A stretch of 64,000 nt of DNA from Apoda limacodes (GCA_946406115.1 OX291554.1:14395092-14459091); one strand, 5' to 3'. Shown: positions 11,213 through 22,952, numbered from the stretch's first letter. Notes: generated by a model from the sequence alone, not told the origin. Program-made: numbers and translations.

Positions 11213-12883
11213 GAAAAAAACAGTTAAAACGTGTCGTGCTAGGCAAAGGTAGCAAAAAGCGCTATATGCAACTTTCAACCTTATGGCAGTATAGTTGAGC
11301 TTACTTTAGCTTGTTTTAAACTCGACCAGTCACCAATGGCGTATAAGTACTTGGCTGACTCAAATTTACAATCTGAATGTCTCTTTGAAATAATCCAAGA
11401 AAAAAAAAAAAGAATGCGCGACAACCCGATATTGCGTACTTGACAGACCTTTATATTATTTAATTATATCGATCTTCAGCTTGAAGGGAAAAATGTTAAT
11501 AATAGACGGGCATACGTAAAAATAGTTTTCCTGATTTATCAGCGGTATCTTATAACTCGGCATAATATTCCCAGATCAAAATAACTTGTATTCTATTAAA
11601 GTTTTTGCATTATACCTTTATCAAAAGATAAAGTGAGCCCTTTACAGATGAGTCAGACAGACGAGGACATAAAAAGTAAACGTACTTTTCCCTTCATCGT
11701 ATTTGTAGTCCTGCAGCAACTCCGCTATTTGTAGTGCTGACTAATATAAATTAAATATATAAGCGTTTTTAAGAAACTGATTAACACTTCTATTCTTTTA
11801 TATATGTATATATGTAAATATATTGTTTTTACGTATAACCTTATGTACTATTTAAATTTTTCATCACACCACCCACCTCTCTCTCCTATTAGTGTCCTCC
11901 GTTGATAGGTTGTCTTGCAGAGATCGCTTTGTAGCAATTATTATACATAAACATTGTGTTTTTTCTTTATTTTTTATATCATTCTAAGGTGTGCAATAAA
12001 AAATATTTGAATTGTATTGTACGTAATAATTAGTGTAACCTGAACGAGTGATGCTCAAAAACTGCTAAGCGTTCTTAATAAACGGTTACTTCCACTGAAA
12101 ACTAAACAAAACTTCTTAATTAAATGCTATCATAATTAATACACTCCTAACATAATTGTGATTGTGAGATTGTATAACGCATCAAAAAATATATTGGTAA
12201 CATCCTGAACTATTGCGTTTACCAGTTTATATTATTTTGGAACGAACATTATTTTTGCACAATTGCATTTCCGAATACCTTTTAAAGTTTAGAAATAAAA
12301 AAGTTGCATCTTTTTTACTCCTCTTAAATATTTCATAAAGATTAACACAGTATAAATTTACAAAAATCATAAATTAACATTTAAATGTTTTTCTATATCT
12401 ACTACCATGATTTTGTAACTTTAAATATAATATATGTCGTATTAAATGTGTATCATTCCAAGCTTGTCATGAACTCAAAAGAATACATTGACAAAAGCCC
12501 CGATTATTAACAAAATTCATTAATGGTGAAACCAGGTAAAACAGTCAATGCGTAGCTTTGCCACTTAAACTGTTGACATGAAAATTAGCCAAGTTACCTA
12601 TTTTTAGTTTTACCTTCTTCTTATGACTTGGTTAAGCTGGCCGATATCAATAATTAACAAGATAAGTTTGTGGTTGCGTGGTCTAAATGTTTTAAAGTTG
12701 AAATAATTTCAAAAATAGGGACCTCGAGGTGAAATTGACCATTTTTAGATCTCCTTCTTTGTTAAATAAATCAGTAGTGTTAGCAACGACGGATAATGTA
12801 TTAAAACATTTATTAGAAACAAATTGAAAATTAAATAAAGTGGTAAACAATCCCTTATTTCTCAAAATGTTTAAGATTTTTTG
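11213..12883. other. AT-rich sequence, nothing recognised
   Basis: No frame, repeat partner or signal found across this stretch. Confidence 0.5.
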
Positions 12884-13045
12884 ATACCACTAAGGTGGAA
12901 AACAAGCTTACGGTCCGCCCGATGGTAAGCGGTCATCGTAGCCTATGGACGCTAGCAACACCTGGGGCAGCACTCGCGCGTTGCTGCCCCTTCATCAATC
13001 TAATAACTTCTTTCTTGAAGAACCCCATACTGTAGTCCTGATATA
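12884..13045 (-). repeat. LINE 3' end ('ccaccttagtggt' family)
   Basis: Minus-strand end of the family seen at 8240 and 55588: plus-strand 'accactaaggtgg.aaacaag', 'acggtccgcccgatggtaag', 'cggtcatcgtagcctatgga', then 'ataacttctttcttgaag' and 'actgtagtcct'. Severely 5' truncated. Confidence 0.8.
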
Positions 13046-14353
13046 GATTGCAGAATGTGACTTAATTGAAGTTTGAAGAAAAGCTTCTTTAGCTGCTGGT
13101 GCAATATAACGTGTAAAACGATTGTTGTTTGCTGTTATAATGAGTATTTACATTTTATTCGCTTTCCAATATTAAGACAAACAGTATTAAGTCAAAGCAT
13201 TGGAAAACTGAACGCAAACAAGAACTAGTTGATATTTGTTGTTGCAAATTTATTGATTTTAGCACTTGTAACTGTCCAAAAGAAAAGAAAGTACCTCTTA
13301 GAGAAACGGCATTTTTACTAGATCAGAGAAAGTAAAGGAAAATGGCAATTTAAAGTTTTAGATCGAAAAGAAACAAATTGGAAAAGAAATTTTCTAGAAA
13401 ACAAAATACAGTTAAAAATATTAACAATGACGTTTCATAAAAGAGTAGCTACTATTTTATTTTTCTTGTGTTGTATCCGTTAGTGCATTGGTTTAACTCA
13501 TTGGATTGGTTGGCTTGAAACGCATAATCGCAGCTAGAAAAAAAAAATAACTTTAATAGCAACGACTACACTGAAATGATTATATGGGATGTGCCTGTTA
13601 TAGATGGTCAATAAAAAAGAGTGACAAGATTTATTTCAAGCACAGTCACATATTTGCAGTTTCCAGATTGTCTTTGTCATATTCAAGCAGTTTGAGCGAT
13701 GTGTTAAAATGGTATCTCACATTTTTTTCATATATTTAGTTCGAAAGGTGATTTTTCGAATAAAATATTTGTATTCATAAATTGTTACTTTATTTACACT
13801 ACGTCTCTAAAATAAATCGTTTTTAAAAATAAACTTAAATATGCTTGATATTATTTTGCCCGTATGCAACTTTTAGCGCGTATTCAAGTTCGTTTAAGTT
13901 AATTTTTTTTCCACTCATTGACGCTCCATCCTAATAAAAATGTGTATTTACTAGCTTAATTTTTTAAATTCTTTGTTAATAAATAAAAAGCGAATAGCTC
14001 GTATTTTAAGATATAGAAATACAACTCAGAAAAAGGTATTTGAAGTAATTCCATAATGAATTTCTCGACTCTGCTGTAACTAGCTTACCCACTTGTACAT
14101 GTGGTATGGTGCTGACGGCTTGCAAGTTTAAAACTTACCTTGATGAATATTCGTACGTGAGCCTATTGTTCAAAAGCCAAATTGTGCTGGAAGTTCCGAA
14201 ACTGGTGCTGGAGAGTAAATTCATTGTTCTATTGCAAGAGCAAAATGTTATTCATGTTTAGTATCGAAGCTTCGTTTGCAGAGCTAACAGTAAATGTGAT
14301 TTGGAATTGGTCGATTCAATTTCAACTAAGCTAAAATAGGTTTTATTATCTAA
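13046..14353. other. AT-rich sequence, nothing recognised
   Basis: No feature supported. Confidence 0.5.
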
Positions 14354-14462
14354 TTGTTCAATTCAGAAAAATTCGAAAACTTCGAACAATTCCTGAATCC
14401 ATATCCAGTCCAAGTAGTTGCGGCAACCCTGGCCTGGGCGCGAATAAAACGTATGCTTGCCA

Positions 14463-14815
14463 CGACGTATCCAACGAGCCCAAACTCGATGGGGTTGCGT
14501 TGTTTTATTACAGAGTTCCTTTGGTTACCTTTCGGCTTCATCATCAGACCCAATGAATGAATATCATGTAAGACTAGAGTGCTTGTCACAATGAATCAAA
14601 CGAACCCATACTCGATGGGGTTGCGATGTTTTATTACAGAGTTCCTTTGGCTACCTTTCGGCTTCATCATCAGACCCTGAAAATCCTCTAAGACCAAAGT
14701 ACTAATCACGACGAATCAAACGAGCCCAAACTCAATGGGGTTGACTTGTTTCATTACAGAGTTCCTTTAGGCTTCATCATCATAAATATCATGTAAGAGC
14801 AGAAGGCTTATCACG
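14463..14815. repeat. Tandem array, three units of about 120-126 bp
   Basis: Units begin near 14474, 14600 and 14720, each with 'acgarcccawactcratggg', then 'gttttattacagagttcctt' and 'cggcttcatcatcaga'. The third unit is shortened. The frames of 60-80 codons on both strands across 14350-14589 follow the repeat and are not genes. I know this 'cagagttccttt...catcatcaga' motif from lepidopteran satellite-like repeats. Confidence 0.85.
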
Positions 14816-15639
14816 AAAAAAAGGGATCACACTCTTCGTCGCATATACTGTATTTTGCCACAGTATAGATGAGTACTTACTTTTTTTCGTTAATTTTTAG
14901 AATGCACGCGTTTATTGCCGGGTAAATGGCCCTTGTATTTACGGTTGGCTGTATTCAAAGTTTTGTAAAAAGAATTAAAATGTTACAAAACAGTTGTGAT
15001 TTACCTATACGATTTGTAAACGATAATAAATAACATGGGTTGTGTATATACATACAAACAAACATTGAACACGTAGTAAAAAGGATCAGAATAGAAGTAA
15101 AAATAAGAATGTAGGACATACAAGTTTAGTACTTATCGCGTTTCAATTCTATTTCTTCGCCGCCGGACCCGTCAACCACTGTGCGTTCCCATCTATGTAA
15201 ATTGACGTGCTCTCACCTTAAATCCACAGGGTGTAGTGAGATCCGTCGTTCGTGCGCGCTATGTAAGACAGATCGCGATCGCGCCCGCAAAAAAAAATAT
15301 AGATTGCGATTTTTTTTACAAAAAACTGAAACATTTTTATATAAAACAAAATGCGTTAGCATGTTATCTGTTCTTTGATGTCTATAATTATCTAAATTAA
15401 TTTAAGTGTTCATTCTTATGTACGCCAAAGTTATGAAATTACGAAGTCGTTTTTTGGTCGTTTTTAGTGATATTCTAATATATTTTTTTACTCTCATCAA
15501 CAAGGTTTATCCTCAATCTGATCGTTTTAGCTTCTAGTACAACTCTTAACCCAGTCAGAATTTTTTGGAGTTTACTCCTTGGAAATCGATATAAGGCCTG
15601 TGGTATAAAAAAATATGGGTAGTGAAATCGAGCGTTACT
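14816..15639. other. Unassigned; short CpG-richer patch
   Basis: 15160-15295 is richer in G+C and CpG than its surroundings ('cgccgccggacccgtcaac', 'cgcgatcgcgcccgc'). A 65-codon frame crosses it, but its second half is A/T homopolymer. It could be a decayed repeat or a promoter-proximal patch; no TATA or exon structure is evident. Confidence 0.35.
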
Positions 15640-16000
15640 CTCATGAAAGAGATATCTTTACAGAAGGGATAGATCTTATCACGATCTTTACTTCGGATGA
15701 CAGCTGTCAAACTAGAAACGGCTATATCTCGTAAAATATAAATAGAAGACTAGTAGTTTCTTTACAGAAGTGATAGATCTCTATCTCGTAAAATATTGAT
15801 TGTAGACTTATAGTTTCTTTACAGAAGAGATAGATCTCATTAAGATCTTTATTCTGGATGACAAATGTCAAACTAGAAAGGGCTTAAGTTATCTACGTAA
15901 CTATATTGATTGTAGACTAGCAGTTTCTTTGAAGGCATGTGAGATCTCATCAAAACCTTTATTTCGGATGACGGCCGATAATCTAAAAAGGGTTATTCTC
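15640..16000. repeat. Degenerate tandem array, units up to about 135 bp
   Basis: Repeated order 'tttctttacagaag.gatag', 'atctcat.a.gatcttta', 'cggatgaca..tgtcaaacta', 'gaaacggctatatctcg', 'taaaatattgattgtagact'. Three to four units; the second has lost its middle. Boundaries approximate. Confidence 0.8.
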
Positions 16001-16020
16001 TGCAACTGTTAAATGTCTGT

Positions 16021-16080
16021 CTGTCAAGTGCGAGTGAGAGGTTCCGCGCACCGTAGGTTCCGTACTATCATTTATGTAAG
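16021..16080 (+). repeat. Fragment of 'AAGTGCGAGTCGGACTCG' repeat
   Basis: 'gtcaagtgcgagtgagaggt' then 'ccgtaggttccgtact': the first 60 bases of the family only, degenerate. Confidence 0.6.
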
Positions 16081-16408
16081 TTACGAACAAAAATAAAACA
16101 GAAAGTGTACAGCTAATCGTTCACTCATCCAATAATTAACCACTTTCTAATTCTAACGTTGCAATTATATTTGGTGAAGAGTAATCTGAATAAAATACTA
16201 CTTGATTTTGTCACCTAAAAAGATGTGATAAGTAGTTTTTTCCGGAAACTGTAAGGAACAACATTGTAACTTAGTATTTGGGAGTTTTGAGTTACCATAA
16301 TATAAGCAGAGCGAAAATTAACTATATGTAAGACCGAGACCAAGAGAGACAGAGACTTTATCACGAATCTGAGTTTAAACCTATCCTATACGTTAAGCCT
16401 GAGCCTGT
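16081..16408. other. AT-rich sequence, nothing recognised
   Basis: No feature supported. Confidence 0.5.
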
Positions 16409-16458
16409 TTTCAATATCCATATTTCATATTGCTCTGAATGAAATATGGATATTGAAA
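16409..16458. repeat. Perfect 20-bp inverted repeat, 10-nt loop
   Basis: Arms 16409-16428 (tttcaatatccatatttcat) and 16439-16458 are exact reverse complements. Could be the remains of a foldback element or a transcribed hairpin; nothing distinguishes these. Confidence 0.85.
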
Positions 16459-17230
16459 GTGATTTTTAAACTCCTTGTGAGTGCTAAAGCTCCTATTCTG
16501 TTATTTGGTTGGTTACCTATAAGATGTTCCTAGATATTAGTAGAAAGCTTTAACTGCAACGAATGTTATAAGCCTAGCTTGTAACAATAACAGCATACTT
16601 GTTTTACAGCTTACTTACCTTAGAATATGTACTTACATAGTTCAGGAAATTAGTTGTTTAATAAAAGAAAAAAATGTAATGTTTGAAACAGGATTATTAT
16701 TTTTGAGAGCAAAAAAACCTTATTCGCAAAAGAACCAACCAAGAATCTAAAGACTTTCTTATTCTATTTTTATCTTTTCTATTATATTTAGATTGCAACC
16801 TAACTTAACTAATGTTTAGCTTACAATTTTTTTTCTGTAATCGAATTTTCGAAACTTAATCGAGTATTTTGTGCTACTGGCATTGAATATAAAGTTAAAT
16901 CATTTTCGCATATCTGCAGGCAGTTCTACATTGGTCACACAGACTCTCATAAATCAGAGCATCGGAACGATGCAGCGTAACCGATAAAATCACATCTGTG
17001 GAAGTTTCACGAAATGGGTTTGTTAGTAGCTCCGTTGATTTACCGAACTTCGTTAAAATTTTAGTCATTTCAAAATTTTACTCAACAATATATAAACGGG
17101 TTATGTAATGTATAAGATCTATATAATTACAAAATTGTGTTTATTAAGACGGTTCCTGATGTCCGTTAGCACTGCTAATTTAAAAATGTGCTTTTACAGA
17201 AACATGTTAATAGTTATAAGCTGTTTCAAG
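16459..17230. other. AT-rich sequence, nothing recognised
   Basis: No coding frame. 16905-17040 is less AT-rich with no second copy in the window. Confidence 0.45.
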
Positions 17231-17347
17231 AACGTTTTGTATTGTTTCTAAGATAAAACTGCTAGATCGTACTTTTACTATGTGGCCATTTTTAGCAAAT
17301 ATGCTATCTACAACTCGCAGTTTTATCCTAGAAACAATACAAACGTT
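17231..17347. repeat. Imperfect inverted repeat, about 31-nt arms
   Basis: 17231-17262 pairs with 17317-17347 with two differences, separated by about 54 nt. Probably a small foldback element. Confidence 0.8.
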
Positions 17348-17489
17348 CATAAAATAGCTTTTTATATTTGTTATGGTTTATACTTATTGTTTTAACTACC
17401 TATATTGGCTCGATGTGATAAGTACGAGTAAGTCAGCTATTCGAGGCATATTTTAAATATATTTAATACCTTTAAACGAGCAATTTTTA

Positions 17490-17790
17490 TATATATATCG
17501 AAATCGATTTTTATGAAATTTCGTATGCAGATGGGTTCGGGGGCGATAAATCGATCTAGCTAGGTTTCATTTTTATGAAACGTCGTTTTATCTGTGTTTT
17601 CAGACAATGATAAACTGAAAAATATAACTCTTTCTAACATCTATTGGCAAGTAGTAATACTATTATTTTTACTGAAACAGCAAAACTAAAGCTACTCGAC
17701 AATAGATGGTGTTGTTAAGCAACACTAAAGCTACTTGACAATAGATGGCGTTGTTAAAAAACGAGCAAAGCTCGGTCCCCAGGTACTAGT
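17490..17790 (+). repeat. Dispersed repeat shared with 36945-37225
   Basis: Ordered blocks 'atgaaatttcgtatgc', 'ttcgggggcgat.aatcgat', 'tagctaggtttcattttta', 'caatgataaactgaa.aata', 'ctacttgacaatagatggcg', 'ttgttaaaaaacgagc' recur at 36945-37225. The end 'gagcaaagctcggtcccc' is a phrase I know from lepidopteran repeats. Confidence 0.8.
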
Positions 17791-18254
17791 TAATTATATT
17801 ATAATTTTTAGGTCAGAACCAAGTTCTAAATCAGTTTTTGTATGAAGAATTATTTTAAAATCTTTTAATATTATATGATCTCCAGATTTTCATAGACTTT
17901 AAACAATTCAAAGACAGTGCAGGTTAATAGTCCTAAAAAAGGTTAAAATCGACAAGCAGCAAAAGAATTATTAAAAATAGTAATCCACAATGTAAAATTA
18001 AATTAAAATATTAGCTGTCGTATATAACACTAAAGAATTATGTTTTTGCTCAACATGGTTAGACCACAAACAAGATAAAGTTCAACACAAAATGCTAGTT
18101 GATTTAATTTTTAACGGGTAGGTATTAGATGTTTGATAGCTCAAGGTCTGACCGGACATAAAGCAATAAACAAGACTGAGTAGCAATTCTTCCGCCCTAG
18201 TCGATAAAATTTTTATCACGTAACTGGTCCCGAACATGGACGGGCTATTAAGTT
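17791..18254. other. AT-rich sequence, nothing recognised
   Basis: No feature supported. Confidence 0.5.
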
Positions 18255-18480
18255 CGAATGATTAGGTTTATGTGTCGTAAGTTACACAATATTAGAAATT
18301 GATATAGAAACGCATTATTTTCGCTGCAGTAATTATTAGACATGAAACTAAGCTCTATGAACAAAAAATCTAATGAAAAGCGTTCCATAACCTGTCCTGA
18401 CCTTCGAGTGTTACAATCTACTAAACTACATACAATATATTAAGTAAGGCGTTCTCTTTCTTTTAACCCTATGTGTTAGG
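18255..18480 (+). repeat. Local duplicate, partner at 24445-24625
   Basis: Shared in order: 'cgt.a.ttacacaatatta', 'ctgcagta.ttat.agacat', 'gaaa.t.a.ctct.tgaaca', 'aaaatctaatg.aaagc', then 'gcgttctctttctttt' against 'ccgttcccttttctttg'. Same orientation. The copies differ by small indels. Identity of the element unknown. Confidence 0.6.
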
Positions 18481-18588
18481 GTCGGATCAAACCGCGACGC
18501 GACGCGACGCGGCTTTTTGAGATAGCAACACATTATGGACCTTATTTACTAGATGAAAAGATACAAATTATAGTGAGAGCACAAAAGG

Positions 18589-19034
18589 CAGTGTTGCCAG
18601 ATCAGAGGATTTCCCCTTAGATTTAGGGGATTCTTACCCGAGTTAGGCGCAGAATAGGGCGAAAGAATATTTGGGGGAATATTTTAGGGGAAATTTCAAA
18701 AACACGCCAAATACAGTTTTTTTGCTATTGTATATCACGTTTCTTACCTGATGTTTCGTATTGATCTTTTTTCACCATCTTTTATTACTCGAAAGTACAA
18801 GTCAGCAGTCATTCGACCGGTCGACCGATGTTGTCGCCACGAGAGAATCCATTTTCTATTTCAGATACTTTGCGTATTGCCTTTCATTTCCCAAAAATCC
18901 CAACATGATCGCCGCTTTAAAGAATCGTGCCATGGCTCATGCCACCATCCGCTAGGTGAGGGCATCCTATGAGATTTCAGGGGGGAAATCAAATTAGTCT
19001 AGGGGTACGTCGCCAAGACCATCTGGCAACACTG
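18589..19034. mobile_element. hAT-type MITE candidate with 14-bp TIRs
   Basis: Exact terminal inverted repeats CAGTGTTGCCAGAT at 18589-18602 and 19021-19034. CAGTG ends are typical of hAT elements. The 446-bp interior holds no transposase; the two overlapping frames of about 60-70 codons (18751-18972) look like chance. I see no clear 8-bp target duplication (flanks acaaaagg and gctcaaga differ), so the insertion is old or the ends are slightly misplaced. Confidence 0.65.
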
Positions 19035-19480
19035 GCTCAAGATATCGTGCTGGCTACACGTATATTCAACCATTTCAGATGGTGTGTAAAATTCTCTTAG
19101 AAACAATTCCTAAAAATTACAAATTAACATTACGAAACGTCCAGAAAACAATAATAATTAACAATTATTTGACAATATTCAAAATATTTAGATAGTTAAG
19201 TAAAATAATAATAATAATATACTCTATTGCACGCAATATGACAGAAACAGTATTTACATAGAATAAAAAATTACAAATGGCCATTTTATCGCTATGAACC
19301 GAGAAAAAACATATTAAAGGTAATGTGTGCATTATAATAAAGTGGATTTTAATTATAATCAATCATTAACAAACTTTATACAAGAAATATAATTGAAATA
19401 TTATATAAAAAAAAATTTAAAATATATATTTGGAGTATTAAAATATGAGATTAAAAAAAAAGAAAGAAAAGATAACTAGA
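19035..19480. other. AT-rich sequence, nothing recognised
   Basis: Includes an (ATA/AAT)n run near 19205-19220. Confidence 0.5.
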
Positions 19481-19494
19481 CATTATATTTGTAG

Positions 19495-19758
19495 TTTTAT
19501 ATTTATTTTGGTTACATAGGTTATATTGCAAGGTTACATTGCTTTTGCAAGTAAGTAGCTTGTGGAATGGAATGTGTTCTGCTATCCCTTCATCATTTGA
19601 TAACCTTAAAAAATATACCAAATTTATCCCGCCATAATATTTTAAAGGACAGAGAGGCCTTAATATTCATATAGGAAGAGCCCACAAAAATGATTTAACC
19701 TCCTCCACCCCTATCATAGCGCCTATTTGGTGCCCCAATCCCTCTTCCTATACCAGGC
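19495..19758 (-). CDS. Possible last exon of an RGG-tailed protein, with 3'UTR
   Basis: On the minus strand an acceptor-like sequence (ttgtttcccaaaaag) ends at 19759. It is followed by 21 codons in frame to TAA at 19695-19697. The encoded tail PGIGRGIGAPNRRYDRGGGG is Arg/Gly-rich, as in RNA-binding protein C-termini. An AATAAA signal lies on the minus strand at 19507-19502, about 190 bases after the stop. The upstream part of the same frame (to 19913) is not convincing as coding. So a 64-base terminal coding exon is possible. Against it: the exon is very short, no upstream exon was found, and a glycine-rich tail can arise by chance. The acceptor, tail and poly-A signal are seen; the protein class is inferred. 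Confidence 0.3.
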
Positions 19759-20589
19759 CTTTTTGGGAAACAATAAGCCACTTTAAAGTGTCCCTTCCAA
19801 TAATAAAAAGAATACCAAAGGGTGCTCGCATTACAGTGGCTAATAATTTGACTGTGGATATTCAAAAAGCTACTACGGAAAATACAAAGCATGCTTGAGT
19901 GTTCCCAAGACACACACCTCTTTTTTTTTTACCACCTTAATTTTACCTACATAATGGCCAAATATCAATATAATAATAATAATAATAATGAACTGCTTAC
20001 ACGATAGATGTCGCTGTTTTGATTTGAAACACGCTTTGGTTTTTAGAAAATTATTTCAACTTGTTGCATTCTTAGTTAGATCACGTGCCTTTTTTGGCAT
20101 CGCGTACGAATGAACGAACGACAGTCGTGACAGTGTTGCCAACTGAAATTTTTGAATTACGTTACCTTTAAGTGGCGTATATCAAAGACTACAATATATG
20201 TATATCGAAATTTACGAACCCTAGTGTTAGGCGCCATGATGGTTCAAAGGTGATGAAATTTTACTTTATCAAGCGACTAAGCGAAAAAGAAGGCTCTGAG
20301 TTTGTCCGCGATTATCTTGCGTTTGGATGAACCGATTTTGATGCGGTTTTCAGAAAAGTATTTCTTCCATTCTGGAGAAGGTTTTGGTATACAACAAAGG
20401 GATAACCCTTGACCCCATAATAACGGATCCACTAATTAATAATTATAATTTATTCATCAAAAATCATACAATTACCAACATAAACCAGGTGTACAAGGGC
20501 TTAGTTAAATGGTTAAGGTGCTTATAGTAGGTATTTATTACCTACTAATATAAGACAACGGTGTTCAGTACATCTAGAAATAAATTAAT
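19759..20589. other. Unassigned sequence with repeat-like stretch
   Basis: Holds an (ATA)n microsatellite near 19970-19989. 20120-20400 ('cagtgttgccaact', 'aggcgccatgatggttc', 'tttggatgaaccgattttga') is repeat-like in style but has no second copy here. Confidence 0.4.
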
Positions 20590-20639
20590 TATAAATTATC
20601 GTCAGTCAGTCTTGTACGATATGTTGATTTATTAACTTT

Positions 20640-22227
20640 CATCAATAAAAAGAACAGTTCGCATTTATAAGCACTGCCAAACGCACAAATTTTCTAAGCT
20701 GCGGAAAATTGTCTTTGTCTAGGTAATTTTTCGAAAAATCGCACAACTCTACGTCTTCAAATTTGGATTTTAGGAATGAATTTTCTTGAATCTTGATTAA
20801 CTCCATTTTTAAGTGTATTGGAGCATTTTGTTCAGTACATTTTGTAGGAGTAGCAAATAAACTGAAACATTTTTCCATGTTTTGAAGTCGCTAAATCTGT
20901 TCGAAAATTGTTCCGACAGTAACTTGAGTTCTTCAGCATATTGAGCATAAGCAATATTTTCATACCCGGAGGGCGTGTTAAAATGGTTACTGTTACCCGA
21001 CAGCAGCTGTGGCTCCCTCAAGCGTAGTTTGATCTGAAACGCTTTCAGATGGCTGTACAAATCATTTACTTACTGCCCTTGTTTTTGAAGTTTCAAATTT
21101 AAATCATTCAAATAGCCTGTAAGATCGACCAGACAGTCACGTATCCATTTTGGGTCACATAATTCACATAGTGGTTTATCTTTTATTTTCATAAAGTCTG
21201 CTATCTCCTTTCTAAGCTCGTAAGATCGTTTAACATTTTTCTTTTGCTCAGCCATCTGACTTCACAACGATGGTTAAGCCCTCGGGATCGAATAAATTTG
21301 ATGGTTTTTACTACCACATTCATAACATTCTGGAGTCGAATGGACTTAGAACACAAGTTCTGTTGGTGGATAATGCAATGAAGGACTATCAAATCATCTT
21401 TTTGCACATTTAATTCTGTTGCTTTTTCATTCAAATTTCGTTGAAACCTTTACGTAAGCCGACCATAGAAGGTGCACCATCAGTGCATACTCCAATTAAT
21501 TTTAACCATGGCAAGCCAAAACTTGTGAATACCTTTTGAACTTCAATAAAAATATTCTCTTCTGTAGTGGTTCCTTTTAGCGGCTGTAAAGCAAGCAATT
21601 CCTCAGTAACAGTGAACTCCTTATCAACACCTCGAATAAATATAGCCAGTTGAGCTGTGTCACACAAATCGGTGCCCTCGTGTAATGTTATGGAAAATTA
21701 TTCAAAACCAGCCATATACGGTCAGTCAATGTTGTTTTTATATCATTAGCCATCATTTGTAAGTATACGTCGAACAACAGTTCGTCTTGACAAGCTAATT
21801 TTTTAAATTCATTTTTCTTTTCAGGACAGTAAATACCGCAAACTTCTAACATACACTCTTTGATAAATTCTCATTCGGCAAATGGTTTTATTGCCTTTGC
21901 TAATTTTGAACTAACTATAAAACTAGCTTCCTCAACATTAACAAGTTGTGTTCTTTGTTTATAAAACATTTGTTGCTGTTTTTCCATATTTGCGGTAAGC
22001 TTCTGGATTTTGTCTGTTCTTAATTGTCCTGTCAGTGAGTGCAGCGTAGCATGCTTAGTTGAGTAATGCCTCTTTATATTAAATTCTTTCATGATTAAAA
22101 TGGATTCATTACACAACAAACAAATAGGCTTACCATTGTGCAAGATAAAAAACAATTCTTTAGTCCATTTTTCTTGAACCTCGCAACCCTCTGTATCTAC
22201 TTTTCGTTTCTTTCCACCAGACATCAT
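20640..22227 (-). pseudogene. Broken BED-finger hAT transposase (GTF2IRD2-like type)
   Basis: The start MMSGGKKRKVD at 22227 precedes a BED-type zinc finger (CLLCNES then KRHYSTKHA, residues about 37-60). Later fragments on the same strand, in shifting frames, carry the catalytic-core phrase CTDGAPSMVGL (about 21490-21455), the helical segment ending LNLKLQKQGQ, and an NHFNTPSGYENIAYAQYAEEL stretch near 20950. The C-terminus near 20700-20645 has lost the usual 'FGSTxxCEQxFS' region that copy 2 retains. At least five frame breaks or stops are present (after codon 118; near 21667, 21434, 21255 and 20878), so no transposase can be made. Arthropod genes of this sort are often annotated 'general transcription factor II-I repeat domain-containing protein 2-like'; the name reflects a captured hAT transposase. 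Confidence 0.85.
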
Positions 22228-22515
22228 TTTTGTTTACTTTTCGTCCAATAAACTTAATAACAAACTATAGTTTAAGTTGACGGCTCAAGCAGTTCGCTAG
22301 AATATCGCTTGTCCAAGTTATCACCTCGGTATCTCAAATAGAACTGAACTAACTTTCGGGCCATCCACCCGCTTATATAGGCAAAATGAAGGAATAATCA
22401 GGAATAAACTAGTTTAGAATAATTGAGAAGCAATAAATCTTTTGATGAGTCGCCCGTGAGGCGGCAAACCTCAAAGAATTTGATCGAGCAAGCCGAGTGG
22501 CGGCGATTATCAAAG

Positions 22516-22560
22516 AGTGAGGCGGCAAACATTAAAGGATTTGATGTTTGCCGCCTCACT
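22516..22560. repeat. Perfect 17-bp inverted repeat in the hAT leader
   Basis: Arms 22516-22532 (agtgaggcggcaaacat) and 22544-22560, 11-nt loop. The core 'gaggcggcaaac' occurs a third time at 22457-22470, and inverted in copy 2 near 43757-43770. A sub-terminal repeat of this type could be a transposase binding site. Confidence 0.8.
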
Positions 22561-22756
22561 GTCACTCCCGTAAGTATAATTACCAAATGTCATATTTTTT
22601 TAATTGGGATTTTTTAAAATGTCTCGCGGGCCGGATCATATCTAACAGCGGGCCGGTTGTTGCCCATACCTGATTTAGAGACTCACCGCACATACTCGTA
22701 CCTACTTGTACGTACCATGCCATTTCTTCGGCATTAATTTTACTTTTTAGTACCAT

Positions 22757-22952
22757 TTTTGGAAAAGAAATAATCATATAACTGAACATAAAACTTGGCT
22801 GGAACGCTCCGCTCGGTTCGCTCGCTCCGCATCTACGTTTACAAAAGAGAAACTGAACCTAACCTAACATACATGACTTATGCAGTGCGATGTATGTTCC
22901 TTTCTTTTACATACTTGACGATCTGCCAAGGCGTCCAATTAAATGGCTAATA
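22757..22952. mobile_element. MITE family 1, copy 2, left end missing
   Basis: Shares 'aatcatataactgaacat', 'gctggaacgctccgctcg', 'ctgaacctaacctaacatac' and the right end 'gacgatctgccaaggcgtcc' with 9811-10063 and 38878-39152. The matching left inverted repeat is not present. Confidence 0.8.

Larger units (their letters stand above)
20590..22672 (-). mobile_element. hAT transposon, copy 1, 3' end lost
   Basis: Reading on the minus strand, the element begins at 22672 with the terminal sequence CAGGTATGGGCAAC. The same 14 bases, inverted, close the second copy at 51895. A long leader (22672-22230) includes a 'gaggcggcaaac' inverted repeat. The transposase region follows and homology with copy 2 stops near 20590, shortly after the start of the 3' non-coding region, so the 3' inverted repeat is missing. 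Copy 1 is uninterrupted at the point where copy 2 is split by a LINE, which makes it the reference for the nest at 43.7-51.9 kb. Confidence 0.85.

Noticed and set aside
14350..14589. Overlapping frames of 68 and 79 codons on opposite strands
   Set aside because: Both follow the tandem repeat; no coding signature.
18751..18972. Two overlapping plus-strand frames inside the MITE
   Set aside because: Different frames of one non-coding element; no similarity to a transposase.
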